Positions 25,666 through 35,300 of a DNA stretch of 64,000 nucleotides are shown here, piece after piece; the stretch's first letter is position 1; the number at the start of each line of letters is the position of its first letter. The position numbers and the translations under genes were made by a program. This DNA is from Tahibacter harae (GTDB lineage Bacteria; Pseudomonadota; Gammaproteobacteria; Xanthomonadales; Rhodanobacteraceae). The notes under the pieces are model-generated. The model made no database searches. It was not told the DNA's origin and saw only the letters and a program-made list of their open reading frames with translations. Location of the stretch: NCBI RefSeq assembly GCF_024437735.1, contig NZ_JANFQO010000003.1, forward strand, positions 310,001 to 374,000, written 5' to 3'.

Positions 25666-27717
25666 TCATTGCGATGGCAGCGGTTCAGCCTCGTCGCCCT
25701 CTTCCAGCAAGCCCTGCAACAGCAGCACCAGTGTCGTCAGTTGGCGCGGCAGCTGCTTGGACGCCGCCTCGCGCCAGTGCTGCAGCACGGTATGCAGCTG
25801 GCGCGCGGTGTTTTCAAGGCCGAGCACGGCAAGTTCGTCGGCCAGGCCGCGCAGCCGCCGCAGCGCCGAGGCCGGCTGCTGGCGCAGCCCCTGGCGCGCC
25901 CACAGCACCAGTTCTTCGCGCACCTTCTCCAGCAACGCCTGCAGCGCGCCACGCGGCGGTGCCGGCGGCTGGCCGGGCAAGGTCTGCGCAGCGGCCGGAC
26001 TGGCCTGCAGCACGACGGCGCGCTGCGCCGTCAGCAGGCTCAGCGGCATCAACCGGACTTCGCCCTGGACCAGGCTGGCCGTGGCCGCGATGCGCCGCGG
26101 CGGATCGTCGCCGTCGGCCAGCAGCGCTGCCAGGGCATCGACTGCGGACGGCGCGGCCGTCTGGTACGGCAGGGCCAGCTGCACCTCATCGCCGGGCTCG
26201 GCCTGTTCCGCGTCGTCGGCGCAGAGCAGGCGCGCGTACAGGGTCTGCTCGGCCGCGTCCCAGCCCCAGTCCAGCACCGCCGCCACTGGCAGCACGTGCA
26301 CATGAGCAATGGCCTGGCGCGGCCGCACGAAATCCGGCTGGGCCGTGCGCAGGTGCCGTGCCAGCGCCGCGCCGCCGGGCTGGCGCAGCGGCGCCGCCAG
26401 TCCTTCCCAGGACTGCGCCGACAACGGCAGCACGCTGGTCTGGCGCGCCAGCGCGGAAATGTCCACCAGACCGTTGGCGCGCCGCCGCGCACCGCGCGTG
26501 ACGACCTGCGCCGCGGCCAGCTGGCGCAGATTCTGCCCGGCCACCCGCCGGCCCAGCAGCGGCGTGGGCGCCTGCCCGTCTACCCGCGGCCAGCTGCGTT
26601 CCAGCACGGTGACGGCCAGGGTGTCCGGATCGGCGAACAGGATGCGCGCGCCGTCGCTGCGCGCATCGCTCCAGCATTGCAGGCCCAGCGAGACCAGCTT
26701 GAGATGATCCAGCGCCACTTCGCCGCGCACACCCACGCCGAGGATCTGGCTCGCCGGCAGCACCGGCTGGGCCTGCGCTGCCGCCTGCGTGGCCGCGGCC
26801 AGCCGCGCCGCGGTTTCCGCCAGCACCTGCAACAGGCGCAGCGGATCAAAGCGGCTGGAGCGGTCGGCCTGGTCCTGTATCAGTTCGCGCAGCTCGGCCA
26901 GGCATCCCGCCGGCCAGCTCCAGCCCTGCGCGGCCAGGCGCTGCAGCAAGGCCGCGTGCGCCGCCTCCAGCCCGCTCCAGTCCTGGCTGCTACCGTCCAG
27001 CCAGAGCCGCGCGAGGAAGGCGTAGACGTCCTCGACCAGCGCCAGCTCCTGCGCATCCAGCCCCAGCGCCGCCGTGCGCGCATTGCGCGGCGCCAGCTCG
27101 ATCACTGCATCGGCCAGCCCGCCGGCCTGGCGGAAGGCCCATACCGCAAGGGCCACATGTTCACAATTCCCGCCGAGGCGGCAGTCGCAGCGCGCATGCG
27201 ACAGATTGCGCCGCGAAAAAAAACGCACGCTGCACAGCGGCAGATGCGCCACCGGCGCCGGCGCTTCCGGCCGCCACGCCGCCAGGCGCACCACCGGCGC
27301 GGCCGCGGCCTGGCGCGCCGCCTGTTCCAGCATCGCCGGGGCGAGGGCGGCAGCCAGGGCCGCATCGTCGAATTCGCCCGGGCTCCAGGCGGTTTCTGCT
27401 GCGGCCGGCGCGGTTTCCGCCGCCGGCGCCGAGGCCGCGAGCCAGTGCTGATAGGCCAGCACCAGGGTCACCCGATGCCGGCACAGCCCCGCCGCGGGAC
27501 AGGTACACAATGCCTCGCGCAGCGATTTGCCGACCGCGAGACTGGCGCGCTGCCCGTCCTCGTACTGCGCATGCACCGTGGCCTGCGCATCGACCTCGAT
27601 CTGCGGCAGACGGCCCTCGGCGATGTCCTTCTGCGCCCGCTTCACGAAGCCGGGATTGGCCAGCGCGGTCAGCGCCTCCACGCCGAGTTCGGCCAGATCG
27701 GCCCGCCGCGTGCTCAT
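25666..27717 (-). CDS. SWIM zinc finger protein with two SWIM motifs (MoxR-VWA cluster)
   Basis: A 683-residue cytosolic protein, last gene of the MoxR-VWA cluster. Two CxCx5CxH SWIM motifs are visible: CTCPAAGLCRH (Cys71, Cys73, Cys79, His81) and CDCRLGGNCEH (Cys177, Cys179, Cys185, His187). SWIM fingers bind DNA or proteins. The remaining 480 residues are Ala/Leu-rich with helical and beta segments (for example VGVRGEVALDHLKLVSLGLQCWSD) and no other domain that I can name. Its ATG overlaps the VWA gene stop by four bases (ATGA), so it is translated as part of the cluster. The start MSTRRADLAELG follows from that junction. Confidence 0.85.
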   Translation of the reverse strand: MSTRRADLAELGVEALTALANPGFVKRAQKDIAEGRLPQIEVDAQATVHAQYEDGQRASLAVGKSLREALCTCPAAGLCRHRVTLVLAYQHWLAASAPAAETAPAAAETAWSPGEFDDAALAAALAPAMLEQAARQAAAAPVVRLAAWRPEAPAPVAHLPLCSVRFFSRRNLSHARCDCRLGGNCEHVALAVWAFRQAGGLADAVIELAPRNARTAALGLDAQELALVEDVYAFLARLWLDGSSQDWSGLEAAHAALLQRLAAQGWSWPAGCLAELRELIQDQADRSSRFDPLRLLQVLAETAARLAAATQAAAQAQPVLPASQILGVGVRGEVALDHLKLVSLGLQCWSDARSDGARILFADPDTLAVTVLERSWPRVDGQAPTPLLGRRVAGQNLRQLAAAQVVTRGARRRANGLVDISALARQTSVLPLSAQSWEGLAAPLRQPGGAALARHLRTAQPDFVRPRQAIAHVHVLPVAAVLDWGWDAAEQTLYARLLCADDAEQAEPGDEVQLALPYQTAAPSAVDALAALLADGDDPPRRIAATASLVQGEVRLMPLSLLTAQRAVVLQASPAAAQTLPGQPPAPPRGALQALLEKVREELVLWARQGLRQQPASALRRLRGLADELAVLGLENTARQLHTVLQHWREAASKQLPRQLTTLVLLLQGLLEEGDEAEPLPSQ

Positions 27718-28838
27718 GCGCGGATCTTCCCGGCCAGCCACGCCGCCAGCTCGCCCGGCGTCATCGCGCCGACCTGGGCGCCGACCTTGACCAGCCGCGC
27801 CGCGGTCTCGCGATCGAACGCGGGCGTGGCCGCCGAATCCAGCGCAGCCAGTCCCAGCACCTGGGTACCGGACTGCACCAGCGCCTGCACCCGCCGCACC
27901 AGTTCGGCGGCATCGCGTCCTTCAAAAAAATCGCTGACCAGCACGACGATGCTGCGCGCCGGATTGGCTATGCAGCCTTGCGCATAGGCCACGGCCTTGG
28001 CGATGTCGGTGCCGCCGCCCAGTTGTACCTTCATCAACAATTCCACTGGATCGGATACATCGCGCGTCAGGTCCACCACTTCGGTATCGAACGCGACCAG
28101 CCGTGTCGACATACCGGGCAGGTTCCACAGGCAGGCAGCCATCACCGCCGAATGGATCACCGAATCGACCATGGAGCCGCTCTGGTCCACCAGCAGGATC
28201 AGCTCCCAGCGCTGCACATGCCGGCGCGAGCGGCTGGCGAACACGGGATCCTGGATATAAAGCCTGCGCCGCTGCGGATCCCAGCGCGCCAGGCTGGCGC
28301 GCACCGTGCGCGCGAAATCGAAATTGCTGGCCGCTTTCACGCGCGAGCGCCGGCGCCGGTCGCGCGGCCCGGCGAAGGCCTGGCGCACCTCGGCCGCAAG
28401 TTTCTCCATGATCCGCCGCACCACTTCGGCGACGATGCGCCGCGCCGCCGCCAATACCGCCGGGTTCATCAGGTGCTTGGTCTGCAGCACCGCACGCAGC
28501 AGGCTTTCCGACGGTTCCAGGCGTTCCAGCACGTCGAGATTGGTCACCACCTCGGTGATGCCGTAGCGCTCGACCGCGTCCTGCTCCAGGCGTTCTATGA
28601 CTTCCTGCGGAAACAGGCGGTGGACGTCGTTGATCCATTCCGGCGTGGTCAGCTGCGAGGCGCCGTCGCCGCCGCTGCGCTCGCCGCGGCGGGCGCGCTC
28701 GGGATCGCGGCCGTACAACCATTCCAGGGCGGCGTCGGCGCTGGCGATCTCGCCGTCCAGGCCGCCCAGGGACTGCTGCGCGGCCTCGCCCAGCAGCAGG
28801 CGCCAGCGTTGCAAAGGCGCGGGTATTTTCAAACTCAT
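27714..28838 (-). CDS. CoxE-like VWA domain protein of the MoxR cluster
   Basis: A 374-residue cytosolic protein. An N-terminal helical region (residues 1-210) precedes a von Willebrand A domain with an intact MIDAS: DQSGS starting at Asp218, Thr in QLGGGTDIAKA, and Asp in VLVSDFFEG. VWA proteins of this group work with MoxR AAA+ ATPases, which remodel or load a target bound through the metal site. Overlaps of 4 nt at both ends (with the DUF5682 and SWIM genes) show tight coupling. No signal peptide or membrane helix. Confidence 0.9.
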   Translation of the reverse strand: MSLKIPAPLQRWRLLLGEAAQQSLGGLDGEIASADAALEWLYGRDPERARRGERSGGDGASQLTTPEWINDVHRLFPQEVIERLEQDAVERYGITEVVTNLDVLERLEPSESLLRAVLQTKHLMNPAVLAAARRIVAEVVRRIMEKLAAEVRQAFAGPRDRRRRSRVKAASNFDFARTVRASLARWDPQRRRLYIQDPVFASRSRRHVQRWELILLVDQSGSMVDSVIHSAVMAACLWNLPGMSTRLVAFDTEVVDLTRDVSDPVELLMKVQLGGGTDIAKAVAYAQGCIANPARSIVVLVSDFFEGRDAAELVRRVQALVQSGTQVLGLAALDSAATPAFDRETAARLVKVGAQVGAMTPGELAAWLAGKIRA

Positions 28839-31195
28839 GCGGGAAGCTCCGGCGCCGCCACGCCCCAGGCGTGCAGCCGCGCCCAGATGGCCTTTTCGCG
28901 CTGCATGGCCCGCGCCAGCTGCTGCGCATCGCGCTCGGCCGGCAAAGCCGCGGTAAGCGCCGACTGCGGCAATTGCGTCGCCGAATGCAGGCGCAGCACC
29001 AGACTGGCGACACCGCCGCGCTCGCGCGCCGGCAGCCAGGCAAAGGCGCCGCGCAGGGCCGGCAGCGCCTGCAGGAAATCGGCGTCGTCCAGCGCGGCGA
29101 TGAGGCGATCCACCTCGGCGATGAAATCCTCGCGCTGGCTCAATTGTTCCCGCGCCAGCGCAAGCAGACCGGACAAGGCATCGCCAAGCTGCTCCGGCGC
29201 CAGCGCGCGCAGCAGCGCCACCGCCGCGGTCAGATCGAAGGCGGCCAGGCCGGACTGTTCTTCGGCCTGGGGCAGGCTGAGCAGCGCGCCCAGCGCCGCG
29301 CCGCGGCTCAGGGGCGCGGAATCCGGGCTATGCACCTTGCGCGCGAACACGGCCAGCGCCCGCGGGCTTTCCACGCTCAGCGGCAGCGCATCGTGCGCGG
29401 CCTGGCCGCGCACCAGATCGCGCAGCGCAATCTGCGCGCGCAAGTGCGCAAAACCCTGCGCCGGTGCGATCGCCGCGGGCGGCTCCAGCAGCCACAGGGC
29501 GCGGTCGAACGCACTCTCGATCACGCTGCGCAGCAGCGGCGAAGCCGCCATGGCCAGGGCCTGGCCGTGGCGGAACAGCGGATACAGCAGGCCCAGCGCC
29601 TCGCCCAGCGGTTCGAACTGTGCGCTCGCCGCGACGGCTTCGCGCAGATCCTGCAGCAGCGCGCCGCTGGCACCGGACAGCCCGGCCAGGGCCGCCGCGT
29701 TCAGGCCCTGCGCCAGTGCGGCGACATCGCCGCGCGCGCCGCGCAGCCGTTCCTCCAGCGCCGCCTGGGCCGCTTCGGCCAGAGTCGCGCCATAGGCGCC
29801 GGCTTCGATCAGCGCGGCCTGCTGTTCCAGCGGCTGGTCCAGCTGCCACAGTTCCTCGCGCTCGCCGGACAGGGCCAGCTGCGGCCCCTGCACGCGGCGG
29901 ATGCCGGGAATCTGCAGCAAAAGCAATCGGTGCAGAATGTGACTCTTCCCGCGTCCGGCCGGCGTGAGCAGGTCCAGCCGCAGCTCGCCGCGCAATACCA
30001 GCCCGGCCGCTTCCAGCTCCTGCGCCAGCGCCGCCAGCAGCGGCGGCTGCGGCGTGGCCGGTGCAAGCCGGCCGCGCACGTCGCCGGCCAGCACGTCCAT
30101 CATTTCCACCAGCAGCGGCGCGGTGCCGGCGCGGATGCGGCCGCGGTAGGTCCACGGCAGCGGCACGTCCTGGGCTTCTTTCAGCAAGGTCGCCGCGGCC
30201 GCGTCCAGCCAGTCCGCGCGCAGCGGCACGGCGTGGCCGCGCAATTGCGCCAGGCCCTGGGCGTGGGTATGCAGCGCGATCAGGTCCGCGGTCGAGGCGA
30301 CCAGCCTGCGCTGGCGCAGGCGCTGGGCCGTGTCCTGCATCAGCCGCAGCCCCGCGGCCTGCGCGCCGTGCTCCCACAGCCATTGGTAGTACAGCGGCGA
30401 GGACATGCCCGAGGCATAGCCCTGGAACGCATCCAGCCGCTTGAAGCTGTAGGGCACGAGAAAGGAACCGTGGCGCAGCGCGGCGTCCACCGGCGGCTGC
30501 GGCGTGGCCGGCTCCTGCGCCGCGGCCGGCAGCCCGCGCCACAGCCGCGCCAGCGCCGGCGCGTGATAGCCGCCGCAGACCACCAGCACCGCGCCGTCGC
30601 CGCGCGCCATGGCCCAGGCGATCCAGGCGGCCATGTGCGTTTCGCGCGCGGCGTTGCCGCAGGAACCCGGATCGTCGCCGCGCAGGTGCCCGAAATACAG
30701 GTCCAGTTGTGTCGCCAGCGCGTCGGTATCGGTTTCCTGCTCGAACAGGTGATCCCACAGCGCGTCGCGGCCCTCGATGCCCAGGCTGTCTGCCAGGGCC
30801 TGCTCGTAGGCGTCGGCGCGCAGCGCATACGCGGCTTCGGGCGCGTCGGCGTAGCGGTTGGGCAGTTCGGCGAAGGCGTCGTGCCAGGCCGGCAGGTCGA
30901 TGAAGCGCACGCAGGCGCCGCTGTCGCGCCCCAGCACCAGCGCCTGCCATTCCGGCGAATGCTCGGCGAACGGCGACCACGAACCGCGCTGCACGCCGGT
31001 GCCGGAAAGATAGCTGTAGATCGCCAGCGGCAATTCATGCCCCAGGAACAGCTCATCCAGGCGCGCATTGAAATCCGCCGGCCCTTCGATCAGCACGTAG
31101 CGCGGCCGCAGCGCGCGCAGCTGCGCCGCGACCAGGCGCGCGCAGGCCGGCGAGTGATGGCGCACGCCGATGATGTGCGGTGCGGCGTTGCTCAT
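28835..31195 (-). CDS. DUF5682 family protein of the MoxR-VWA cluster
   Basis: A 786-residue protein. The N-terminal third carries GVRHHSPACARL, PRYVLIEGPADF, and later VLVVCGGYHAPALARL. Paired His/Glu motifs of this kind recall the TraB/ChaN/EreA-type fold, but that link is my inference. The family is DUF5682, known from MoxR-VWA neighbourhoods and without an assigned activity that I know of. The middle and C-terminus are helical and Ala/Leu-rich. Four-base overlaps join it to the MoxR gene before and the VWA gene after. No export signal. Confidence 0.85.
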   Translation of the reverse strand: MSNAAPHIIGVRHHSPACARLVAAQLRALRPRYVLIEGPADFNARLDELFLGHELPLAIYSYLSGTGVQRGSWSPFAEHSPEWQALVLGRDSGACVRFIDLPAWHDAFAELPNRYADAPEAAYALRADAYEQALADSLGIEGRDALWDHLFEQETDTDALATQLDLYFGHLRGDDPGSCGNAARETHMAAWIAWAMARGDGAVLVVCGGYHAPALARLWRGLPAAAQEPATPQPPVDAALRHGSFLVPYSFKRLDAFQGYASGMSSPLYYQWLWEHGAQAAGLRLMQDTAQRLRQRRLVASTADLIALHTHAQGLAQLRGHAVPLRADWLDAAAATLLKEAQDVPLPWTYRGRIRAGTAPLLVEMMDVLAGDVRGRLAPATPQPPLLAALAQELEAAGLVLRGELRLDLLTPAGRGKSHILHRLLLLQIPGIRRVQGPQLALSGEREELWQLDQPLEQQAALIEAGAYGATLAEAAQAALEERLRGARGDVAALAQGLNAAALAGLSGASGALLQDLREAVAASAQFEPLGEALGLLYPLFRHGQALAMAASPLLRSVIESAFDRALWLLEPPAAIAPAQGFAHLRAQIALRDLVRGQAAHDALPLSVESPRALAVFARKVHSPDSAPLSRGAALGALLSLPQAEEQSGLAAFDLTAAVALLRALAPEQLGDALSGLLALAREQLSQREDFIAEVDRLIAALDDADFLQALPALRGAFAWLPARERGGVASLVLRLHSATQLPQSALTAALPAERDAQQLARAMQREKAIWARLHAWGVAAPELPA

Positions 31196-32298
31196 GGCAG
31201 GCGGTGGCGCGCCTCGAAATACGCGCGCCAGTGATTGCCGCTCTTCTTCGCCACCTTCTGCTCGAAATAGCGGCGCAGCTTGGCGCGGTCGTCCGCGTCG
31301 TCCTTGACCACGGTGCCGGCGATGCAGTCGACCAGGTCCGCCGGCTCGCCTTCGCGCTGCTCCAGGAACCAGGCGCGTACACCTACCGCGTGAGCGACGT
31401 TCACCGCCTCGGCGGTGGACATCACCGCATTGAGCCGGTCCATGCCGCCTTCGCGGCGCGCGCCGTCCTGGCTTGCGCGCAGATCGCGGAACGTGGTCAC
31501 CAGCAGTTCCAGCACGCTGCCCGGCACGCTGTGCGGAATGCCGCTGCGTGCGAGCAGTTCGGCAGAAGCCTGCTGCACCAGGGCCAGCTCGCGCTCGTAG
31601 TCGAGGATGGGGAAGACCGTCTCGAAATCGAAGCGGCGCTTGAGCGCGGCCGACATCTCGTTCACGCCGCGGTCGCGCGTATTGGCCGTGGCGATGATGT
31701 TGAAGCCTTCGCGCGCATACAGCATGGCGTGCTCGCCGGACAGCTCGGGCACGGCCATCACGCGGTCCGACAGCATGCCGAGCAGACAGTCCTGCACTTC
31801 CAGCGGCGCGCGCGTGATTTCCTCGAAGCGCACCACGCGGCCGTCGCGCATGCCCTGGTACAGCGGCGCCGGCACCAGCGCGCGCGGGCTGGGGCCTTCG
31901 TTGATGAGCAGGGCGTAGTTCCAGGAATACTTGATCTGGTCCTCGGTGATCGAGGCGCCGCCCTGGATGGTCAGCGTGGAAACGCCCGAGACCGCCGTCG
32001 CCAGCAGTTCCGACAGCAGCGACTTGGCCGTGCCCGGCTCGCCGACCAGCATCAGCCCGCGTCCGGTGGCCAGCGTCACCAGCATGCGTTCCACCGCCGC
32101 GACCGGCGCGACGATCTTGCGCGTGACGCCGAGCTTGTCGTCGCCCAGCACGAAGGCGCGCGCGGCCTTCAGGCTCAGCGCCCAGCCGGGCGGGCGCGGG
32201 TCGCGGTCCGCTGCGGCCAAGCGCTGCAGCTGTTCGGCATAGAGGATTTCCGCCGGCGGGCGCTGCAGGGAAACCGCGGTGTCGTTGTTCTTGGCCAT
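31192..32298 (-). CDS. MoxR-family AAA+ ATPase
   Basis: A 368-residue AAA+ ATPase. Walker A is GEPGTAKS (residues 86-93), the Walker B segment is VVRFEEI with Glu in place of the usual Asp at the first acidic position, sensor 1 lies in IIATANTRDRG, and the arginine-finger region is ALKRRFDFETVFP. MoxR ATPases act as chaperones with a VWA partner, here encoded two genes downstream. The start MAKNNDTAV has GAGG 5 nt upstream; an ATG three codons earlier overlaps that ribosome site. It begins a run of four genes linked by ATGA overlaps, 83 nt after the DUF4132 gene. Confidence 0.93.
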   Translation of the reverse strand: MAKNNDTAVSLQRPPAEILYAEQLQRLAAADRDPRPPGWALSLKAARAFVLGDDKLGVTRKIVAPVAAVERMLVTLATGRGLMLVGEPGTAKSLLSELLATAVSGVSTLTIQGGASITEDQIKYSWNYALLINEGPSPRALVPAPLYQGMRDGRVVRFEEITRAPLEVQDCLLGMLSDRVMAVPELSGEHAMLYAREGFNIIATANTRDRGVNEMSAALKRRFDFETVFPILDYERELALVQQASAELLARSGIPHSVPGSVLELLVTTFRDLRASQDGARREGGMDRLNAVMSTAEAVNVAHAVGVRAWFLEQREGEPADLVDCIAGTVVKDDADDRAKLRRYFEQKVAKKSGNHWRAYFEARHRLP

Positions 32299-32381
32299 GA
32301 TCCTCATCTCTACATCAACGTTGACGGCCGCAGCCGGTGCGGCGCGGTTTTGCCAGCGGTATGCGGTACGACGGCAGCGCC

Positions 32382-35300
32382 TCAGCCATTGGTCAGGTAT
32401 TCCATATCGCGCACCAGCTCGCTGGCGGCGATGGCGTCGAGTTCGCTCAGCGGCAGCGGATCCTGCATGTCGCCCCAGGCCGAAGGCTTGCCGACCTGGA
32501 TCTGGCGCAGTTTCTGCTCGGCGTATTCGCCGACCAGGCCGACGATGATGCCGGGATCCAGTTGCAGCTCGATCACGCGGTCGCCCTTGAGCGGCTTGGT
32601 GAAATACCAGATGCAGCCGCCGTCCTGGGCCTGGCCGCGGCGCCAGCCCTTGTTGACCAGGCCGAGCACGCGGCCGGTGGGCACGACCCGGTCCAGCCAG
32701 CGCTCCAGCTTGCGCTGGCCCAGTTCCTCCGGTGTGAGCGCGTGGCTGTCGCGGCCGAGCTGGGCGAAGGGCTGCAGCAGTTCGTAGTCGGCGAACAGCT
32801 GGCCGAAGGCGGCGGCCTGGTCGGCCGGCAGTTCCAGCGCATGCGGCAAGCCAATGCGCCGGGTTTCGTCCAGGCCCAGTTGCAGCGGATTGTCTTCGGC
32901 ATCGCTGAAGCTGCCATCCTCGGCCACGCGGAAACAATGCAGCAGGCGGCCGCCGTGGCTGTCCTCGGCGCTATCCATTTCGTACACGCCCCAGACCAGG
33001 CGCTGCACCAGATGGCGCAGCAGCGGATGGCCGGCGAGGAACTGGCGGAACACGTCCTCGCTCCAGCGCCGGCGCGTGCACATGGCGACTTCCAGGCGCT
33101 GCACCTGCTGCTGGGCGATAGTGCGCGCATCTTTCTTCAGCGCCTTGAACCGTTCCACCGCCGCGGCCGACAGTGCGGCATCGTCGGTCTTCCTGGGCTT
33201 GGGCAGATCGGCCAGACGCGCGCCGTCGGCATCGCTGACGTACGGCTTCAGCGCCTCGTCGAAGCCGACGCGGAACTGGCGCGGGCCGAAATCCAGGATC
33301 AGGATGCCGCTTTCGTCCAGGCCCAGGTCCGGCGCCAGGCGGTCTTCCAGTTCCTCGGCGCTGAGCCCGCGCGCCTGCGCGATGGCGTCGATCTTTTCCC
33401 GTGCCTTGTCCTGCAATCCCTTGAATTTCACTTTCTGCGCGATGCCGTTGAGCAGCATCAGCGCCACGTCGCTGCCGATCGCGGCCAGCACGTCCAGGCC
33501 GGCCACGGCGCGCGCGTGCGCTGCTTCGCCGGGCCAGGCGCGGATCAGCGGCGTGAGCCGGCGCGCCGTATCGTCGTTGCCGAACCAGCCCAGCGCATTC
33601 AGCGCCCAGCCTTCCTTGGACGGCGAGCCGGCGCCGAGCCAGGCGTTGAACAGGTCCCAGGCGAAATCCGCCAGCGATTCGCGCGTGCAGGCTTCGGCCA
33701 CCTGGCCTATGCCGGCATACAGTTCCTCGTGGCTGGGGAATGCCAGCATGTCGCCCAGGTGCTGCAGCGCTCCGTCGGACAGGGCCTTGCCGCTGCCGCG
33801 CAGCAGCGGCCGGCGCCAGCTGCGCGGCGCCCAGAATGCCGGTGCCGGAGCGCGTTTACTGGGAAAGCGGTCCAGCGCATCTTCCTGCAGCACGCTGCCC
33901 AGGCCGGCGACCACGTCGTCGCGGCCGTAGCGCGCGGCCATCTCCAGCAGCAGCGCCTCGTGCCCGTTCGCCGCCAGCAGGCGCAGCGCCGAGCCGGCGC
34001 AGTCGCGCGCTTCGCCGGGCTTGCCCAGGGCCGGCGCGATCAATGCCGCCGCAGCATGCTGCGGATAGCGCAGCAGCCAGTCGCGGCCGAAGCCGCGCAA
34101 GGTCTTGAGCCTGGTCAGCGCGCGGGCTGCAACGACGGCGAGTTCGGTATCCGCATAGCGCAGGGCCAGCCCGGTAAACGCGCCGGGATTGCGCCGTATC
34201 GCGCGCAGCACGCCGGGCCAGGCGCGCGGGCCGTAGCGCGCGGCGACGAATTCCACGTCGCTTTCGGAACTGGCTTCGCCGACCAGTTCGTTCCAGAAGG
34301 CGACGCCGACGTCGTCCGGCAGCTGGGACAGCGCCGCGCCGTCGATGCTGACGTAGTAATGCTTGCGCAGCGGCTTGATCTGCCGCCACAGCGCAACCAG
34401 CGCGGCGGCGTCAACGGCCTTGACCGCCGCCAGCGCCTGTTTGCGCAGTTCCTCGTCGCGGACCCTGTCCAGGCTGGTCCAGTCCGATTCAAAGCCCAGG
34501 TCCTTGATCGCCTGCAACAGCGCGTTGTTGCCCTTGTAGCGATTGCGCTGCCATTCGGACAGTTGCGCCGCGCGTTCGCGTTCGGCGGCCGGCCAATGCT
34601 CCTGCAGCGGCAGCACCAGCGGGGCGAGCCCGCCCACGCTGGCGATGGTCTTGCGCGGCTTGTGCCAGGGCGGATCGGCCAGCACGCGCGGCAGTTCGGT
34701 CGCGTCGGCGACGTCGGCCGGGCCGGCCAGCTGTGCGTGCAGACGTTCGATCAGCGCATGGGCCGCGGGACTGAGCCAAGGCTGCAGCGACGCGAGCGCA
34801 GCTTCGTTGTTGGCGATGAGCTGGGTCAGCAGCGGCGCCTGCGCGCCCGCCTCGCGCGGGCCGGCGCCCAGCCCGCCCGCCAGTGCCGCGAGCGCCGCCA
34901 GCGGCCAGCGCTGCGCGGCCTGGTTCAGGCGCAGCAGATGGCTCTTGCTCGTGCCCGCGATGCGCGCCAGCGCGGCCACTGCCTCGGGCAGGCCGATATG
35001 GCGCAGGAGTTCCGCGCAATTCTCGCTGGCCGGATCGCCGAGCAGTATCGGCAGCATGTCCAGGCGGCGCTCGCGCAGCAGGGTCGCCAGTGCGCCTTTG
35101 TCGTGGAAGAAATAGTGGTGTTCCGTGCGTGCGCCCTGCAGCGCCGCCAGTGCCGCCGGATCGCGCAGGCTTACGCGCAGCCACTGCGCCACGCCAGGCA
35201 GGGTCGCACCGGCCGCAGCGGTCAGGCGCATTGCGGTTTCGTCGGCGAGCTGCGCATCGTCCAGCACCACGGCCATGACCGCCTGGCGCGCCGGATGCAG

